Positions 1-9,196 of a stretch of DNA of 64,000 bases are shown here, in pieces. The stretch comes from Mesorhizobium norvegicum (GTDB lineage Bacteria; Pseudomonadota; Alphaproteobacteria; Rhizobiales; Rhizobiaceae). Numbering within the stretch: the first letter of the stretch is position 1; each line of letters begins with the position of its first letter. The notes beneath the pieces are model-generated. The model did not search any database, was not told the origin of the DNA, and saw nothing but the letters and a program-made list of their open reading frames with translations. The stretch lies in the NCBI RefSeq assembly GCF_004919685.1, contig NZ_SMYZ01000039.1, positions 77,148 through 141,147 of the forward strand, written 5' to 3'. Made by a program: the position numbers and the translations under genes.

Positions 1-1
1 G

Positions 2-826
2 CTAGAGCCAGCAGCAAACCCGGAAAGTCGACTCTGCCAGCTGGTCATCGATACGTCCAACGGCCCGCCGGGTTGGATCGTCGATGGGCAACAGCGCTTT
101 ACGGCGCTTTCGGAACTACGAAGCCGTGACTTTGAAGTGCTCGTGTCGGGCTTTCTCTGCGAGACTGAGGAGGAACTGCAAAAACAGTTCATCCTCGTGA
201 ATAACACGCGCCCCCTACCAAAGGCACTGGTCTACGAACTGCTCCCGAAGGTAGGAGATCTGCCGCACCGCATGTCGAGCCGGTCGCAAGCAGCACTTGC
301 CACGGAGGCTCTTAACTATCGCAGGGGCTCGTCGCTGAGGGGACTAATCAAGCAGCAAACCAATCCAAAGGGGGTAATCCGGGACACGGTGCTGCAGCGA
401 GTTATTATGAACTCGTTGAGTGACGGAGCGCTGCGGCTTTACGCCGGCGAAGACAAACTCTTGCTTGAACACGGCGTCACAATGATGAGCGAGTTCTTTC
501 ATGCAGTTCAACACGTCTTTGCAGAAGACTGGGTTGGCAAGACACCCAAAACCTCCCGGTTGATTCATGGCACAGGAATTGTCGCTCTCGGGTATGTCAT
601 GGACTTTCTCAACAGCGTTACAGGTGCCGCAACGCGTGGCGAATTCGCCAATGGCTTGCGACTGCTGAAGGGAAAGACCGCTTGGAGCGAGGGCGAGTGG
701 GAGTTCGGCGCCGAGCGCCGACGTTGGAACGGACTCCAGAACGTTCCATCCGATGTCCGCCAATTAACGTTTCACCTAGTCCAGGTCATCAAGCGGCGCC
801 TGGCCGAATCCGCAAGGGCAGCCTGA
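2..826 (+). CDS. dpdB: DpdB-like DGQHR-domain protein, 5' end outside the window
   Basis: The reading frame is open from the first bases of the window, so the N-terminus is missing; about 274 codons remain. Near the visible start it has WIVDGQQRFTAL, a variant (DGQQR) of the DGQHR motif that defines the ParB-like/DndB-like family. In dpd loci a DGQHR protein, DpdB, works with the transglycosylase DpdA to put a 7-deazaguanine base into DNA. The rest has no other motif I recognise. It lies 5 nt before queE, so the genes are probably co-transcribed. The role assignment rests on the motif plus the downstream queE-queD-queC-dpdE order. dpdA, its expected partner, would lie to the left. An internal Met at 137 is probably not the start because the motif lies upstream of it. 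Confidence 0.8.
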   Translation, partial: LEPAANPESRLCQLVIDTSNGPPGWIVDGQQRFTALSELRSRDFEVLVSGFLCETEEELQKQFILVNNTRPLPKALVYELLPKVGDLPHRMSSRSQAALATEALNYRRGSSLRGLIKQQTNPKGVIRDTVLQRVIMNSLSDGALRLYAGEDKLLLEHGVTMMSEFFHAVQHVFAEDWVGKTPKTSRLIHGTGIVALGYVMDFLNSVTGAATRGEFANGLRLLKGKTAWSEGEWEFGAERRRWNGLQNVPSDVRQLTFHLVQVIKRRLAESARAA

Positions 827-831
827 AAGCC

Positions 832-1464
832 ATGAGTTACGCAGTCAAAGAAATGTTCTATTCGCTGCAGGGCGAAGGTCGTCACACTGGGCGGCCGGCC
901 GTTTTCTGCCGTTTTGCGGGTTGTAACCTATGGAGTGGCCGGGAGCGCGACCGAGCGAAAGCCGCCTGCAATTTTTGTGACACCGATTTTGTTGGCGTCA
1001 ATGGCATTGGCGGTGGACGGTTCAACGATGCGTCTTCTTTGGCAATCGGAATTGAGAATATGTGGGGCGGTGGAGCGTCCAGACGATTCGTCGTTCTCAC
1101 AGGCGGTGAACCGCTTCTGCAGGTGGGGGATGAGCTTGTGTCGGCACTCCATGATCGCGGGTTCGAAATTGCCTTAGAGACTAATGGCACGCTGGCGGCC
1201 CCCAACAGGATTGATTGGATTACCGTTAGCCCCAAGGGGGCGACAACCTTGGCGCAAACTTCGGGAAATGAGCTGAAACTGGTGTTTCCGCAAGCCGGTC
1301 TAGATCCTGAGGCCTTTGAGAAACTCGCGTTTGACCACTTCCTCCTGCAGCCACTCGACGGCCCCCAACTCGAGGCAAATACAGCGGCGGCGATAGCTTA
1401 TTGCCTGCAACATCCACACTGGCGTCTGTCTCTGCAGACCCATAAATTCATGGGGATTCGATAA
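832..1464 (+). CDS. queE: 7-carboxy-7-deazaguanine synthase QueE
   Basis: Radical-SAM enzyme converting 6-carboxy-5,6,7,8-tetrahydropterin to 7-carboxy-7-deazaguanine, the second committed step toward preQ0. The 210-residue protein begins MSYAVKEMFYSLQGEG, which matches the family start and supports the ATG at 832. The iron-sulfur ligands are C31, C46 and C49, giving the CX14CX2C spacing typical of QueE rather than the usual radical-SAM CX3CX2C. The LTGGEPLLQ segment is the expected SAM-binding GGEP motif. It sits between dpdB and queD and overlaps the queD start by one base (TAATG). In this operon its product should feed DNA modification rather than, or as well as, tRNA queuosine. Confidence 0.95.
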   Translation: MSYAVKEMFYSLQGEGRHTGRPAVFCRFAGCNLWSGRERDRAKAACNFCDTDFVGVNGIGGGRFNDASSLAIGIENMWGGGASRRFVVLTGGEPLLQVGDELVSALHDRGFEIALETNGTLAAPNRIDWITVSPKGATTLAQTSGNELKLVFPQAGLDPEAFEKLAFDHFLLQPLDGPQLEANTAAAIAYCLQHPHWRLSLQTHKFMGIR

Positions 1465-1835
1465 TGTACGAACTCAGCAAGGAGTTTCGGTTCGATGCAG
1501 CGCACACACTTCACCGCACCATCGACGTCGAGCCGAGCCGTAGGATTCATGGCCATTCCTACCGCGCAGAAGTAGTAGTTCGCGGTCGCCCTGACCCAGA
1601 GAGCGGCATGGTCATCGATCTGGGGCTGCTCGATCAGGCCCTCGAAGAGGCTCGCGACGGTCTCGATCACCGTTTTCTAGATGAGATAAATGATCTTGGA
1701 CCCGCGACCATGGAAAACCTTTCGTCGTGGATCTGGCGGAAAGTTGCGCCAATCTGTCCGAACTTATGGCGCGTAACCGTAAGACGCGATAGCGACACCG
1801 GGGCTTGTAGTTTCTATGGTACGGACGCCCAATGA
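1464..1835 (+). CDS. queD: 6-carboxytetrahydropterin synthase-like protein QueD, Ser at the catalytic Cys position
   Basis: A 123-residue member of the PTPS/QueD family, which makes 6-carboxytetrahydropterin from dihydroneopterin triphosphate. The zinc ligands are visible as H14 (DAAH) and H29/H31 (HGH); the LDHRFL segment carries the conserved Asp-His pair, and PATMENL supplies the conserved Glu. Canonical QueD has CxxxHGH, where the Cys is catalytic. Here the motif reads SRRIHGH, so Ser25 stands in that place, and it does not fit the ExxHGH PTPS-III pattern either. The enzyme may use Ser, have changed specificity, or depend on a chromosomal QueD. It overlaps queE by 1 base and queC by 4 bases (ATGA), so translation is probably coupled. 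Confidence 0.88.
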   Translation: MYELSKEFRFDAAHTLHRTIDVEPSRRIHGHSYRAEVVVRGRPDPESGMVIDLGLLDQALEEARDGLDHRFLDEINDLGPATMENLSSWIWRKVAPICPNLWRVTVRRDSDTGACSFYGTDAQ

Positions 1836-2533
1836 TGTCCGATTCTACCGCACTCGTACTCTTTTCGGGCGGTCAAGATTCCGCAACATGTCTGGCTTGG
1901 GCCCTAGATCGGTTCGAGCGCGTGGAGACGATTGGTTTTGATTATCGGCAGCGCCATCGCGCCGAGTTGGACGCTCGCGGCGCTTTCCGAGCTGGCTTGG
2001 AGCGTGATTTTCCGAAATGGGCCGCCAAGCTCGGGGAGGATCGGGTGCTGGATCTATCCGTGCTAGGCGAGATCAGCGAAACTGCTTTGACCCGTGAAGT
2101 TGAAATCGCAACGACCGAATCCGGGTTGCCGAACACGTTCGTGCCCGGGCGGAACATTATCTTCCTCACGTTTGCGGCTGCTGTCGCCTACCGTCGAGGT
2201 CTCAAGCATGTTGTGACCGGCGTTTGTGAAACAGACTTTTCTGGCTATCCGGACTGCCGTGATGACACAGTGAAAGCACTCCAGGTCGCACTCAACCTTG
2301 GCATGGAGCGCCGTTTCGTTCTTGAGACGCCGCTCATGTGGATAGACAAGGCACAGACATGGGCACTTGCCGAGCGACTGGGGGGAGCGGCTCTCGTTGA
2401 TTTGATCCGGGAGCGCACTTTGACTTGCTATCAGGGGGACACCGAGACAACCCACGAATGGGGTCGCGGATGCGGAGTCTGCCCAGCTTGCGAACTTCGA
2501 GCGAACGGTTTCACACGCTGGAAGACGCCGTAA
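1832..2533 (+). CDS. queC: 7-cyano-7-deazaguanine synthase QueC
   Basis: ATP-dependent enzyme that converts 7-carboxy-7-deazaguanine and ammonia to preQ0, the base that DpdA inserts into DNA. The 233-residue protein carries the PP-loop SGGQDS near residue 12 and a C-terminal zinc site built from the Cys in LTCYQGD plus CGVCPAC. The FVPGRN and [14 protein letters not shown] segments are family hallmarks. The start codon lies in an ATGATG that overlaps the queD stop; the first or second ATG could be used. After it comes a 215-nt gap, the only sizeable break in the run of modification genes, which may hold a separate promoter for dpdE onward. Confidence 0.95.
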   Translation: MMSDSTALVLFSGGQDSATCLAWALDRFERVETIGFDYRQRHRAELDARGAFRAGLERDFPKWAAKLGEDRVLDLSVLGEISETALTREVEIATTESGLPNTFVPGRNIIFLTFAAAVAYRRGLKHVVTGVCETDFSGYPDCRDDTVKALQVALNLGMERRFVLETPLMWIDKAQTWALAERLGGAALVDLIRERTLTCYQGDTETTHEWGRGCGVCPACELRANGFTRWKTP

Positions 2534-2737
2534 GAGTTCTCCCAGTTCCCATCGGCAACATGTTGTGCATCTTTCCCGGCGAAGGTAGCATTCCAGTTGC
2601 TTAGTGTTTAACGTCCACAGCGTTCTTTGGATCAACTTGCGGATTCACTTGAACGCCCTTTTCGGAGCTAATTAAGCCTCTCGCGCTCGAGGCTCCCCCG
2701 CTTGTACCGGGACCCGGAGTGGGCCTAGGTGAGGTAC

Positions 2738-2743
2738 GAGGGG
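2738..2743 (+). promoter_or_regulatory. Ribosome binding site deciding the dpdE start
   Basis: GAGGGG lies 5 nt before a GTG at 2749. An earlier in-frame GTG at 2719 lacks such a site, so 2749 is preferred for dpdE. Confidence 0.5.
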
Positions 2744-2748
2744 CTTTT

Positions 2749-5700
2749 GTGTCGGATTCGAAGTTATCGCCTGGTATGTTTGTCAGCCTTCCGGGACGGC
2801 GGGGTACCGGCAGGCTGCTTGCCGTCGAGGGAGAACAGTGCCGAGTCGCCCTGTTCCACTCCATTGACGAGATCGAAGAGTGCCGTTTCGACAGATCCGA
2901 TTTAGGCCGCGCCTATTTGGGACCGCAGACCCGTGTCTATGTGCAAACTCCCAAGGGCTGGGCAATCGGCAGGGTAGTCGACTACGATCCCTCCGGTATG
3001 CCGTGGGTGGAGTACACGGTTCGTTTTCCGAATAATCACCTTGGTGACTTCAAGGAAAATCGCCTTCAGGTACGGGTGTTCGAACCACACGCCGACCCTA
3101 GCGACGTGCTCGCCCGCGGTGGCGGCGAGAGTCAGTTTCTGCATGATCGACGATGGGCCGCTTTGGAGAGCTCGGTGGCTTTGAGGGGGGCTAGCAAAGG
3201 TCTCACGGCCTTCTTATCCAGCAGAATTGAACTGGTCCCGCACCAATTTGCAGCCGTCCGTCGCGTGCTCACCGATTCCGTCCAGCGCTATCTGTTGGCC
3301 GACGAGGTCGGTATGGGAAAGACGATCGAAGCGGGGGTTATCGCTCGCCAATGCCTAATCGATGATCCCGATCGATGCATTCGCGTGCTCGCACCATCGC
3401 CCCTGGTCAGCCAGTGGCGAACTGAACTAGAGGATCGCTGTGGCCTCGGCGAGTTCCCCGGACGCGTCGAGTACCTTGCCTTCAGCCAACTCGATGAGGC
3501 CAGGCTGCCCGCAGACCTCTTGATCGTGGATGAAGCTCACAGCCTCTTGGCGGATGAAGCGCTGAATCGGGCGTTGCGCCGCCAAGCCCACGCCACGCCG
3601 CGGCTGCTCCTTCTGACAGCGACCCCTGTCCTCGGCGATCCAATGCGACTCCTCGACCTTCTTCACCTCCTCGATCCAGAGACCTACGGACCCGAGGACG
3701 TATCCAAGCTGGAGATGCGACTGCAGATCGGCCGCGATCTTGGGCGACTGCTCATGAGCCTGTCCGATGACGCCCCGGTGCTGATGGTAAGGCGCGCGGC
3801 CATCGAAATCGGGAGCCGCATCCCTGAGGACGAACTTGTTGGAGGACTGAAGGACTTGATTGTGGCGGGTGGGGAAGAGGCTACCGCGGCCACCGCGGAT
3901 TTACGCCAGCATCTGGCTGACACGTATCGCGTGCACCAACGCCTAGTACGCGCCCGACGCAGCGACGCGGTACTCTATTTTCGCCCGCGCGGACAGCTGG
4001 TGGATGGCCGACGGGAACACGTCCTAGAAGAGGTCGACGAAGACCTTCGCTGGCCTGACATATTGGCCGCGATCGAAGACTGGCGGGAGGACGTCCGTGC
4101 CGAACCGGATCCCGACAACTGTTCCGCTGGGCGCGCTGAAGCGGCCAGACATCTCTTCAAGCAAGTGGAGGCTATCGGTTTCAATCTGGACGCGGCTGCT
4201 GCTGACGTGACGTTGCCAGTCGCCGTGGCGGCCATCGCGGGTCGGGATCCTGGGACCCGCAACGCGGCGGCGGTAGCTTCGGATAGTCTGGCGACCCTGC
4301 GCCGGCGCCTGCACAGCCAAGGCGAACGCCATCCCAAGATTGTCGCCTTCGCGTCGCGTCCGGAGACCGTGGCCGCATTCGCTTGTGCTTTGGCTGAACG
4401 GGGCGAGAGTGCACTAACCTTCACGGAGGCCTCCACCAATTCCGACATTGACGCAGCCATCGCGCGCTTCCGCACGGATTCAAACATCTCGGTGTTGATT
4501 TGCGATCGCGCCGGAGAGGAAGGCCTCAATCTCAACTTCGCCGACGCCCTGCTGCATTTGGATCTTCCCTTCTCGGTGATCCGAATGGAGCAGCGGATCG
4601 GCCGGTTGGATCGATTCGGCCGCACTAAACCAATGGTTCGGCAGAGAATCCTTCTTCCCAGCGACGACGATGCAAGCCCATGGGCGGCCTGGCAGGAACT
4701 ATTGACCAAAGGGTTTGGGATCTACGAGCGGTCCACGAGCGACGTTCAATTTATCCTGGACGGACTTGAAACGGAAATTGCGCAAGCTTTCCTCGAAGGC
4801 GGCGCAACCGGCCTTCGCGAAATGATCGAGCCGGTTCGGAACAGGTTGCAGGAAGCGCGGCAGCTTGCAGATGAACAGTACGCCTTGGATGCGGTGGCGC
4901 TGGCGGATGACGCTGGGAAAGTGATTGAGGCCATCGAGGACGCGGAGGCCGATGAGAAGATGCTCGAACTCGCGGCGGAGGGGTGGCTGTTGAAGGGGTT
5001 GCAATTGAAGCGGTTGCGTGTGGAGAATGAGGAGGATCCGTTCCGGTACGACTGGGTGAAAGAGACCCTTCTGCCGAGGGAACCGTGGGAGCGCGAGTTC
5101 GGGCTCGAGCGGGAGCGCCCGCTCACTTGGCGGCGGCGTGTCGCATCCAGGCGAGGTGCGGCTCTTTTAAGGCCGGGGGCTCGCGTTATCGACGCCATGG
5201 AACGGGCGCTTAGGTGGGATGATCGCGGCTCAGCGTTCGCTACATGGCGCGTCGATCCCAGTCTGGAAGGCAGCGACATCGCCTGGAGTGGCTTCCGGCT
5301 TTGCTTTGTTGTCGAGGCCCAAATCAGCAAGGATCTTGAGGTATTCCACTCTGCTGACGTGGACGGACTTTCCCGCCGAGCACAGTCGTTCCTCTCGCCG
5401 TGGACGATGCAATTCCACCTCGATCCGAAAGGGCTGACTGCCCCACCGCATTTACTGGATATCCTCAAACGCCCCTATGTGCGGGAGCAGGCGTCAAACG
5501 GGGCTCGCGACATCAACCTGTCGAGCCGCTCCGACCTTTTTGCCCGTATCGTTGAGCCTTCGGTATTTGCCGCCACCTGTGTCGAGATTCGCGAACATGC
5601 CGACGCTATGTTGCGGAGACAGGCCGAGTATCTCGCTCAAACCTGTAAGGCAGTGCGTCTTGCCGAGCAGGATTTTCGGCGCCGGGCCCGTCGCCAGGAC

Positions 5701-5823
5701 AGCCAAGGGATCGCGGAAGCGAGGGCGGTTGTCGAGGCGGTTCGTGCTCCTAGGGTTCGCCTGGATTCGATCGGTTTCTTTGTGCTTTCAAGCCAAGCTC
5801 CGTCACGGGTTGGGTTGCCATGA
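2749..5823 (+). CDS. dpdE: DpdE, SNF2-type helicase of the dpd restriction module
   Basis: A 1,024-residue superfamily 2 ATPase of the Swi2/Snf2 type. Motif I is DEVGMGKT (about residues 185-192), motif II DEAH (about 261-264), motif III LTATP (about 290-294), and motif VI QRIGRLDRFGR (about 615-626). A long C-terminal part after the helicase core has no motif I recognise and is partly charged and helical. In dpd loci DpdE is one of the proteins needed to restrict DNA lacking the 7-deazaguanine mark; the exact mechanism is not settled, and translocation along DNA is inferred from the motors. It overlaps dpdF by 4 nt (ATGA). Confidence 0.9.
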   Translation: MSDSKLSPGMFVSLPGRRGTGRLLAVEGEQCRVALFHSIDEIEECRFDRSDLGRAYLGPQTRVYVQTPKGWAIGRVVDYDPSGMPWVEYTVRFPNNHLGDFKENRLQVRVFEPHADPSDVLARGGGESQFLHDRRWAALESSVALRGASKGLTAFLSSRIELVPHQFAAVRRVLTDSVQRYLLADEVGMGKTIEAGVIARQCLIDDPDRCIRVLAPSPLVSQWRTELEDRCGLGEFPGRVEYLAFSQLDEARLPADLLIVDEAHSLLADEALNRALRRQAHATPRLLLLTATPVLGDPMRLLDLLHLLDPETYGPEDVSKLEMRLQIGRDLGRLLMSLSDDAPVLMVRRAAIEIGSRIPEDELVGGLKDLIVAGGEEATAATADLRQHLADTYRVHQRLVRARRSDAVLYFRPRGQLVDGRREHVLEEVDEDLRWPDILAAIEDWREDVRAEPDPDNCSAGRAEAARHLFKQVEAIGFNLDAAAADVTLPVAVAAIAGRDPGTRNAAAVASDSLATLRRRLHSQGERHPKIVAFASRPETVAAFACALAERGESALTFTEASTNSDIDAAIARFRTDSNISVLICDRAGEEGLNLNFADALLHLDLPFSVIRMEQRIGRLDRFGRTKPMVRQRILLPSDDDASPWAAWQELLTKGFGIYERSTSDVQFILDGLETEIAQAFLEGGATGLREMIEPVRNRLQEARQLADEQYALDAVALADDAGKVIEAIEDAEADEKMLELAAEGWLLKGLQLKRLRVENEEDPFRYDWVKETLLPREPWEREFGLERERPLTWRRRVASRRGAALLRPGARVIDAMERALRWDDRGSAFATWRVDPSLEGSDIAWSGFRLCFVVEAQISKDLEVFHSADVDGLSRRAQSFLSPWTMQFHLDPKGLTAPPHLLDILKRPYVREQASNGARDINLSSRSDLFARIVEPSVFAATCVEIREHADAMLRRQAEYLAQTCKAVRLAEQDFRRRARRQDSQGIAEARAVVEAVRAPRVRLDSIGFFVLSSQAPSRVGLP

Positions 5824-8327
5824 CCCTAAGGGGAGCAAGGGCTTTCGCTGCCCTGGGACGCGCGCTCAGCGGGGAAGCGCAAGAGCCGTGGATGTCACCC
5901 GACAACCCATCCTTTGATCGTCTGCGGCGAGCACTGCTGCATCCTGCAGGCCGCTCCCCGCTCGACCTCGCGTTGCTCCTGCGGCAGGCGCTGAGCCACG
6001 AGACGGCCCAACGCGAAGGGCCATCCGCGAGTTGCACCCTAGGGCAAGGATCGCCTCTGCTTGACTTTACGGACTGGAATGGCGTCGGTCTTCGCGCTCA
6101 TCCTTTGCCGCGAGGTCTCCAGATAAACCTCACGCCCTGGCGCCCCGCTTGGCTAGGATCTACGCCGGCCGAGGGGGTTGATCGCTATGCGGCGGCCGAG
6201 CAGCCGAAGAATTTCGGCGAAGACGCTCGGACGGAGGGAGATCCGTTTCTTGCGGCTCTCGGCCACCGTACCTACCAAAGTGTGGGGCAGCGCGCGGCCG
6301 TCCGCGCTGCGCTCACGACCCCTCCGGGTGCTACTTTGGCTGTGGGTTTGGCCACGGGCGAGGGTAAGAGCTTAATCTTTCAGCTGGCCGAGCGAATTGG
6401 CTTCACTGGGCAAAAAGGCCACCGCGAGCCGGGGCTTGTCCTTGTCGTCACACCAACAGTGGCATTGGCTATTGATCAGGAGAACTCCGCAGTCGAAAGG
6501 GGCTTTGTCGCTCCCATTGCCTATCGCGGGGGCGAGGCTTTGAGCAATGCGATCCTAGTCGCCCGCATAGATGAGGATAGTCAGGGCCTTTGCGTCGCCT
6601 CGCCGGAAGCGGTCTGTGGTCCCTTGCGACGATCGCTTCATCGTGCTGCCGAGCGTGGCAGGCTGCGAGCCATCGTCGTCGATGAAGCCCACCTGGTAGA
6701 CGGATGGGGCACTGGCTTCCGAACAGAATTTCAAACTCTTGGTGGAGTTCGTCAGGAACTCGTCGATGCCTCTCCGCCGGAATACAAGGCTAGGACGATT
6801 CTGCTATCGGCCACCCTGACGCCGGCAACGATCGCAATGCTGAAAACGTTGTTCGCTGGCGCGAGCCCCTTTGCGGAGGTCGCCGCGATCCGACTGCGGT
6901 CGGAGCCAGATTACTGGGTGGCTCAGTCAACAACCGATCTTGATCGGCAGTCCCGCGTCCTCGAAGCCCTGCACCATGTTCCTCGCCCAGCGATTCTCTA
7001 CGCCACACGTGTGGTTGATGCAAAGGCATGGTTCACGCTGCTGCACGCGGCAGGCTTCCGTAGCCTTAGGATGGTGCATGGCGAGACCCCAAACCGAGAG
7101 CGCGAGAAGATTCTGGGCGATTGGCGTGAAGGGAACGTTGACTTGGTGGTAGCGACCTCCGCCTTTGGGCTTGGGATCGACTACCGCCATGTTCGGTCTG
7201 TGTTGCACGCCTGCGTCCCAGAGACGCTGGACCGCTTTTATCAAGAAGTGGGTCGGGGTGGGCGTGACGGACGAACATGTTTATCCCTCGTCATGCCCGC
7301 CTACGGGGACGATGCGATCGCCGAACACATCAACCAGAAACTCGTAATCGGATTGCCCCGCGGGCGGCAACGCTGGCGGTCCATGTTTGAGCAAAGCCGC
7401 ACGGCAGATGGGGTGGATGAATACATCGTCCCCTTGGACGTCGCCCCGAGCAACGAGCCTGATGACATCGATATGCGCGGCGAGCGAAACAGTGACTGGA
7501 ACGCCCGCGTACTCACCCTGATGGCGCGTTCGAACCTCATCCAATTGATGGGCTCTGACGAACCTCCAGAAGGAAAAAGGGGTTCCTATGAACGGATCCG
7601 TATTCTTGAGTTTGATCATTTGCGTGAAGACGCCTGGGTGGATCGCGTCGAACCTGTCCGTCGCGATCTCGCCGCTGCCAGCCAGACCAGCCTTTCATTG
7701 ATGCATCAGTTTCTGACTGACGCTGCATGTCCCGCAACCTTGTTTCGACGTCTCTACGAGGCAGGTCCAGAAGCGCATTCCTGTAGCCGCTGCCGGCTTT
7801 GCCGGGCAGACAAGAGCTGGCAGGCGCCCGAACGTCCTCGGCTGGAACCAGCATCCCCGTGGCCTTCAAGAGGCCTCGGTTCTGGCCGGCTAGCCAGCCT
7901 GCTCGACCAAGCTAGTAGGCTGCTTGTCTTCTATGATTCTCAGGCAATAAACCTTAAGTTTCGTAGACGCTTTGGTGAAATTCTAGAGAGCTTGGTCGCG
8001 GAGGGGGTACATAACCTAGTGATCGTCGGAAAAATCCCCCTTCTGGCCAAAGAAGCGCAGGATGTTTGCCGCAACCGACCGGTGTTTGTCGCGCACGTCG
8101 AGCGCATAACTCAGCGCCGGCTTCCGACGGGTCCTGAGCTTGTGCTGCTTGCCGAGGGAGCGCAGCTTGAAGCCCTCGATCTCGCGCCATGCGGGGTCGG
8201 GACGGAGCGGATCATCGTAGCACCTGTCACGCTTACAGACCCGAGCCGACCTGGCGTACCGCTTCAAGCTACGAACGCGGGTCGGTCGCTTGCTTATGAC
8301 GTTTTCCATGCGAGGCTAAGAGCGTGA
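5820..8327 (+). CDS. dpdF: DpdF, RecQ-like DEAH helicase
   Basis: An 835-residue superfamily 2 helicase resembling RecQ. Motif I is ATGEGKS (about 178-184), motif II DEAH (288-291), followed by LSATLTP. The VATSAFGLGIDYRHV segment and QEVGRGGRDGR (about 475-485) are motifs V and VI of the RecQ kind. CSRCRLC near residue 655 looks like part of a metal site, although the full RecQ zinc domain is not obvious. The start ATG overlaps the dpdE stop. Together with dpdE and dpdJ this makes three separate helicase-type motors in one operon, as in described dpd clusters. Confidence 0.9.
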   Translation: MTLRGARAFAALGRALSGEAQEPWMSPDNPSFDRLRRALLHPAGRSPLDLALLLRQALSHETAQREGPSASCTLGQGSPLLDFTDWNGVGLRAHPLPRGLQINLTPWRPAWLGSTPAEGVDRYAAAEQPKNFGEDARTEGDPFLAALGHRTYQSVGQRAAVRAALTTPPGATLAVGLATGEGKSLIFQLAERIGFTGQKGHREPGLVLVVTPTVALAIDQENSAVERGFVAPIAYRGGEALSNAILVARIDEDSQGLCVASPEAVCGPLRRSLHRAAERGRLRAIVVDEAHLVDGWGTGFRTEFQTLGGVRQELVDASPPEYKARTILLSATLTPATIAMLKTLFAGASPFAEVAAIRLRSEPDYWVAQSTTDLDRQSRVLEALHHVPRPAILYATRVVDAKAWFTLLHAAGFRSLRMVHGETPNREREKILGDWREGNVDLVVATSAFGLGIDYRHVRSVLHACVPETLDRFYQEVGRGGRDGRTCLSLVMPAYGDDAIAEHINQKLVIGLPRGRQRWRSMFEQSRTADGVDEYIVPLDVAPSNEPDDIDMRGERNSDWNARVLTLMARSNLIQLMGSDEPPEGKRGSYERIRILEFDHLREDAWVDRVEPVRRDLAAASQTSLSLMHQFLTDAACPATLFRRLYEAGPEAHSCSRCRLCRADKSWQAPERPRLEPASPWPSRGLGSGRLASLLDQASRLLVFYDSQAINLKFRRRFGEILESLVAEGVHNLVIVGKIPLLAKEAQDVCRNRPVFVAHVERITQRRLPTGPELVLLAEGAQLEALDLAPCGVGTERIIVAPVTLTDPSRPGVPLQATNAGRSLAYDVFHARLRA

Positions 8328-9196
8328 GTATCATAGGTAGCATGGAAGCGACGCCAAGCAGGGTCCGCCTCTTGGTGTCCGTACTGAGCGAGCGAACCTC
8401 AGGTGAAACGCCAGACCGATTGCTCGCCTTTTGTTCACCCAAGCCACTCTGGCGCAACGTTGCTGAACCAACGGTCATCTTTCGACAGACTCTGAAGGCT
8501 GCAAAGGACTTGCGCCTGGTTGAAGAAGACGGAGACAAGCTGCGCCTAACCTCGCATCTGTCGTCTCGTCGAGAGTTTACAGAAGCCACATTCTTGGCGT
8601 CCTTAGAGGCCGTTCTGCTTCCAGTTTCGGCTCCTGACGACGACGGCGAGGCAGCCTTCGCGAGAGCTATAGCTTGGTTCCTGATGCAATCAGTAAAGCT
8701 TCCTCTGCAATTCGGCGTCACGAAGAAGGATGACATCCAGAAACAGTTAGGCGACGAGGGGGATGTCTATGACCTAACGAATAAGGATCGTTGGAACGCG
8801 TTTACCTATTGGTGCCGGTACCTCGGGTTTGGAGAGGCCCTGGCGGCGCGCTCCATGGTCCCGGATCCCACCGTAGCCCTGCGCCGGTTGCTCCCAAGAG
8901 TATTCTCCAAGGGGCAGGAGGCGCCGATCGGAACCTTCCTGCAATCTTTGGCTAGCGTGTCGCCGGTCTTCGAGGAGGGCAGGGTCCGCAGCGAAGTCGA
9001 AGGCCGCTGTCGTCCCGCGTTCGCCCGTCAAGCCCAACGGCTGTCGCAATCCACGAGTTTCGCTCTCATAAGGCTTGAGCAACTGGGTCTGATCCACCTA
9101 GACGCTCGTGCTGACGCGCAGGCCATGGTGATGGATTTCGGCGCAGATGCACCGCGTCGGCTCAGTCGGGTGATTTATAAGGGCGAGCGCGCGTGA
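8324..9196 (+). CDS. dpdG: DpdG, dpd restriction-module protein
   Basis: A 290-residue protein with no catalytic motif that I can recognise. The first 80 residues alternate short helices with a basic stretch ending KLRLTSH, compatible with a winged-helix fold, but this is only an impression. It is named DpdG from its position between the RecQ-like helicase and the large ATPase, the order seen in described dpd loci. The GTG at 8324 overlaps the dpdF stop by 4 nt; an ATG at 8342 is an alternative. Its 3' end overlaps dpdH by 4 nt. It is presumably a DNA-binding or adaptor subunit of the restriction machinery. Confidence 0.75.
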   Translation: MSIIGSMEATPSRVRLLVSVLSERTSGETPDRLLAFCSPKPLWRNVAEPTVIFRQTLKAAKDLRLVEEDGDKLRLTSHLSSRREFTEATFLASLEAVLLPVSAPDDDGEAAFARAIAWFLMQSVKLPLQFGVTKKDDIQKQLGDEGDVYDLTNKDRWNAFTYWCRYLGFGEALAARSMVPDPTVALRRLLPRVFSKGQEAPIGTFLQSLASVSPVFEEGRVRSEVEGRCRPAFARQAQRLSQSTSFALIRLEQLGLIHLDARADAQAMVMDFGADAPRRLSRVIYKGERA

